Positions 11,098 through 11,205 of a stretch of DNA of 11,205 bases are shown one piece after another. Below the pieces are notes generated by a model, which worked only from the letters and a program-made list of their open reading frames with translations, did not search any database and was not told where the DNA came from. How positions within the stretch are numbered: the stretch's first letter is position 1; each line of letters begins with the position of its first letter. Where the stretch lies: NCBI GenBank assembly GCA_030550225.1, contig JAUQPV010000064.1, forward strand, positions 1 to 11,205, written 5' to 3'. The position numbers and the translations under genes were made by a program. The stretch comes from Acidobacteriota bacterium (GTDB taxonomy: Bacteria; Acidobacteriota; HRBIN11).

Positions 11098-11205
11098 ATG
11101 GCATGGGTGAAGTTGGGGGTCAACATCGACCACGTGGCGACCCTCCGGCAGGCGCGCCGGGAGCGAGACCCGGACCCCGTCCTGGCCGCTCTGATCGCCG
11201 AGCAG
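11098..11205 (+). CDS. pdxJ: Pyridoxine 5'-phosphate synthase, N-terminal part (cut by window end)
   Basis: PdxJ condenses 1-deoxy-D-xylulose 5-phosphate with 3-amino-2-oxopropyl phosphate to pyridoxine 5'-phosphate in the DXP-dependent vitamin B6 pathway. Only 36 residues are in view but they are diagnostic: LGVNIDHVATLRQARR (6-21), with Asn9, Asp11, His12 and Arg20, then PDPVLAALIAEQ (25-36), nearly the same as the E. coli N-terminus. GAGGG at 11087-11091 lies six nt before the ATG. The gene continues past the window. It stands downstream of the most elaborate repeat element here. Confidence 0.93.
   Translation, partial: MAWVKLGVNIDHVATLRQARRERDPDPVLAALIAEQ

Overview
The window comes from a GC-rich bacterium. 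It holds ordinary housekeeping genes separated by very unusual spacers. The lineage cannot be fixed from the sequence. Separate secD and secF genes, a long SecF and a coproheme-decarboxylase-type HemQ would suit an Acidobacteriota-like or other deep-branching, possibly thermophilic, uncultured bacterium, but that is inference.

Layout. On the minus strand lie carA (carbamoyl-phosphate synthase small subunit, 1021-2217) and, downstream of it, a small exported-type cupin protein (197-703). A 217-bp divergent spacer (2218-2434) carries a good sigma70-type promoter for the plus-strand genes. These run yajC, secD, secF (accessory Sec translocase), folD, an SDR oxidoreductase overlapping folD by 4 nt, an isocitrate/isopropylmalate dehydrogenase family enzyme, a HemQ-like protein, a site-2 protease family membrane peptidase, and the first 36 codons of pdxJ, cut by the window end.

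The genes do not form one pathway. There is protein export (yajC-secD-secF), one-carbon metabolism (folD), pyrimidine/arginine precursor synthesis (carA), heme (hemQ), B6 (pdxJ), and single genes whose substrates are unknown.

The striking part is between the genes. Every spacer longer than about 75 bp contains short-period repeats. Seven-bp units of three 'dialects' (ATAGACC; AACACCY and its complement GGTGTTR; GGACCTG/GGGTACC) fill six spacers, usually as two arrays in opposite orientation around a short core. An 8-bp dialect (around CGGCAGTT) sits at 144-198 and 2287-2326. The spacer before the site-2 protease instead has two G+C-rich hairpins that together form a larger palindrome. Only the tight junctions (yajC-secD, folD-SDR) lack repeats. 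Several genes end inside the arrays: the stop codons of the cupin gene, carA and the SDR gene are made by repeat units, and the dehydrogenase's last residues are translated repeat. The spacer before pdxJ is a nested, almost 310-bp palindromic assembly. I found no CRISPR array, tRNA, rRNA, transposase or integrase.
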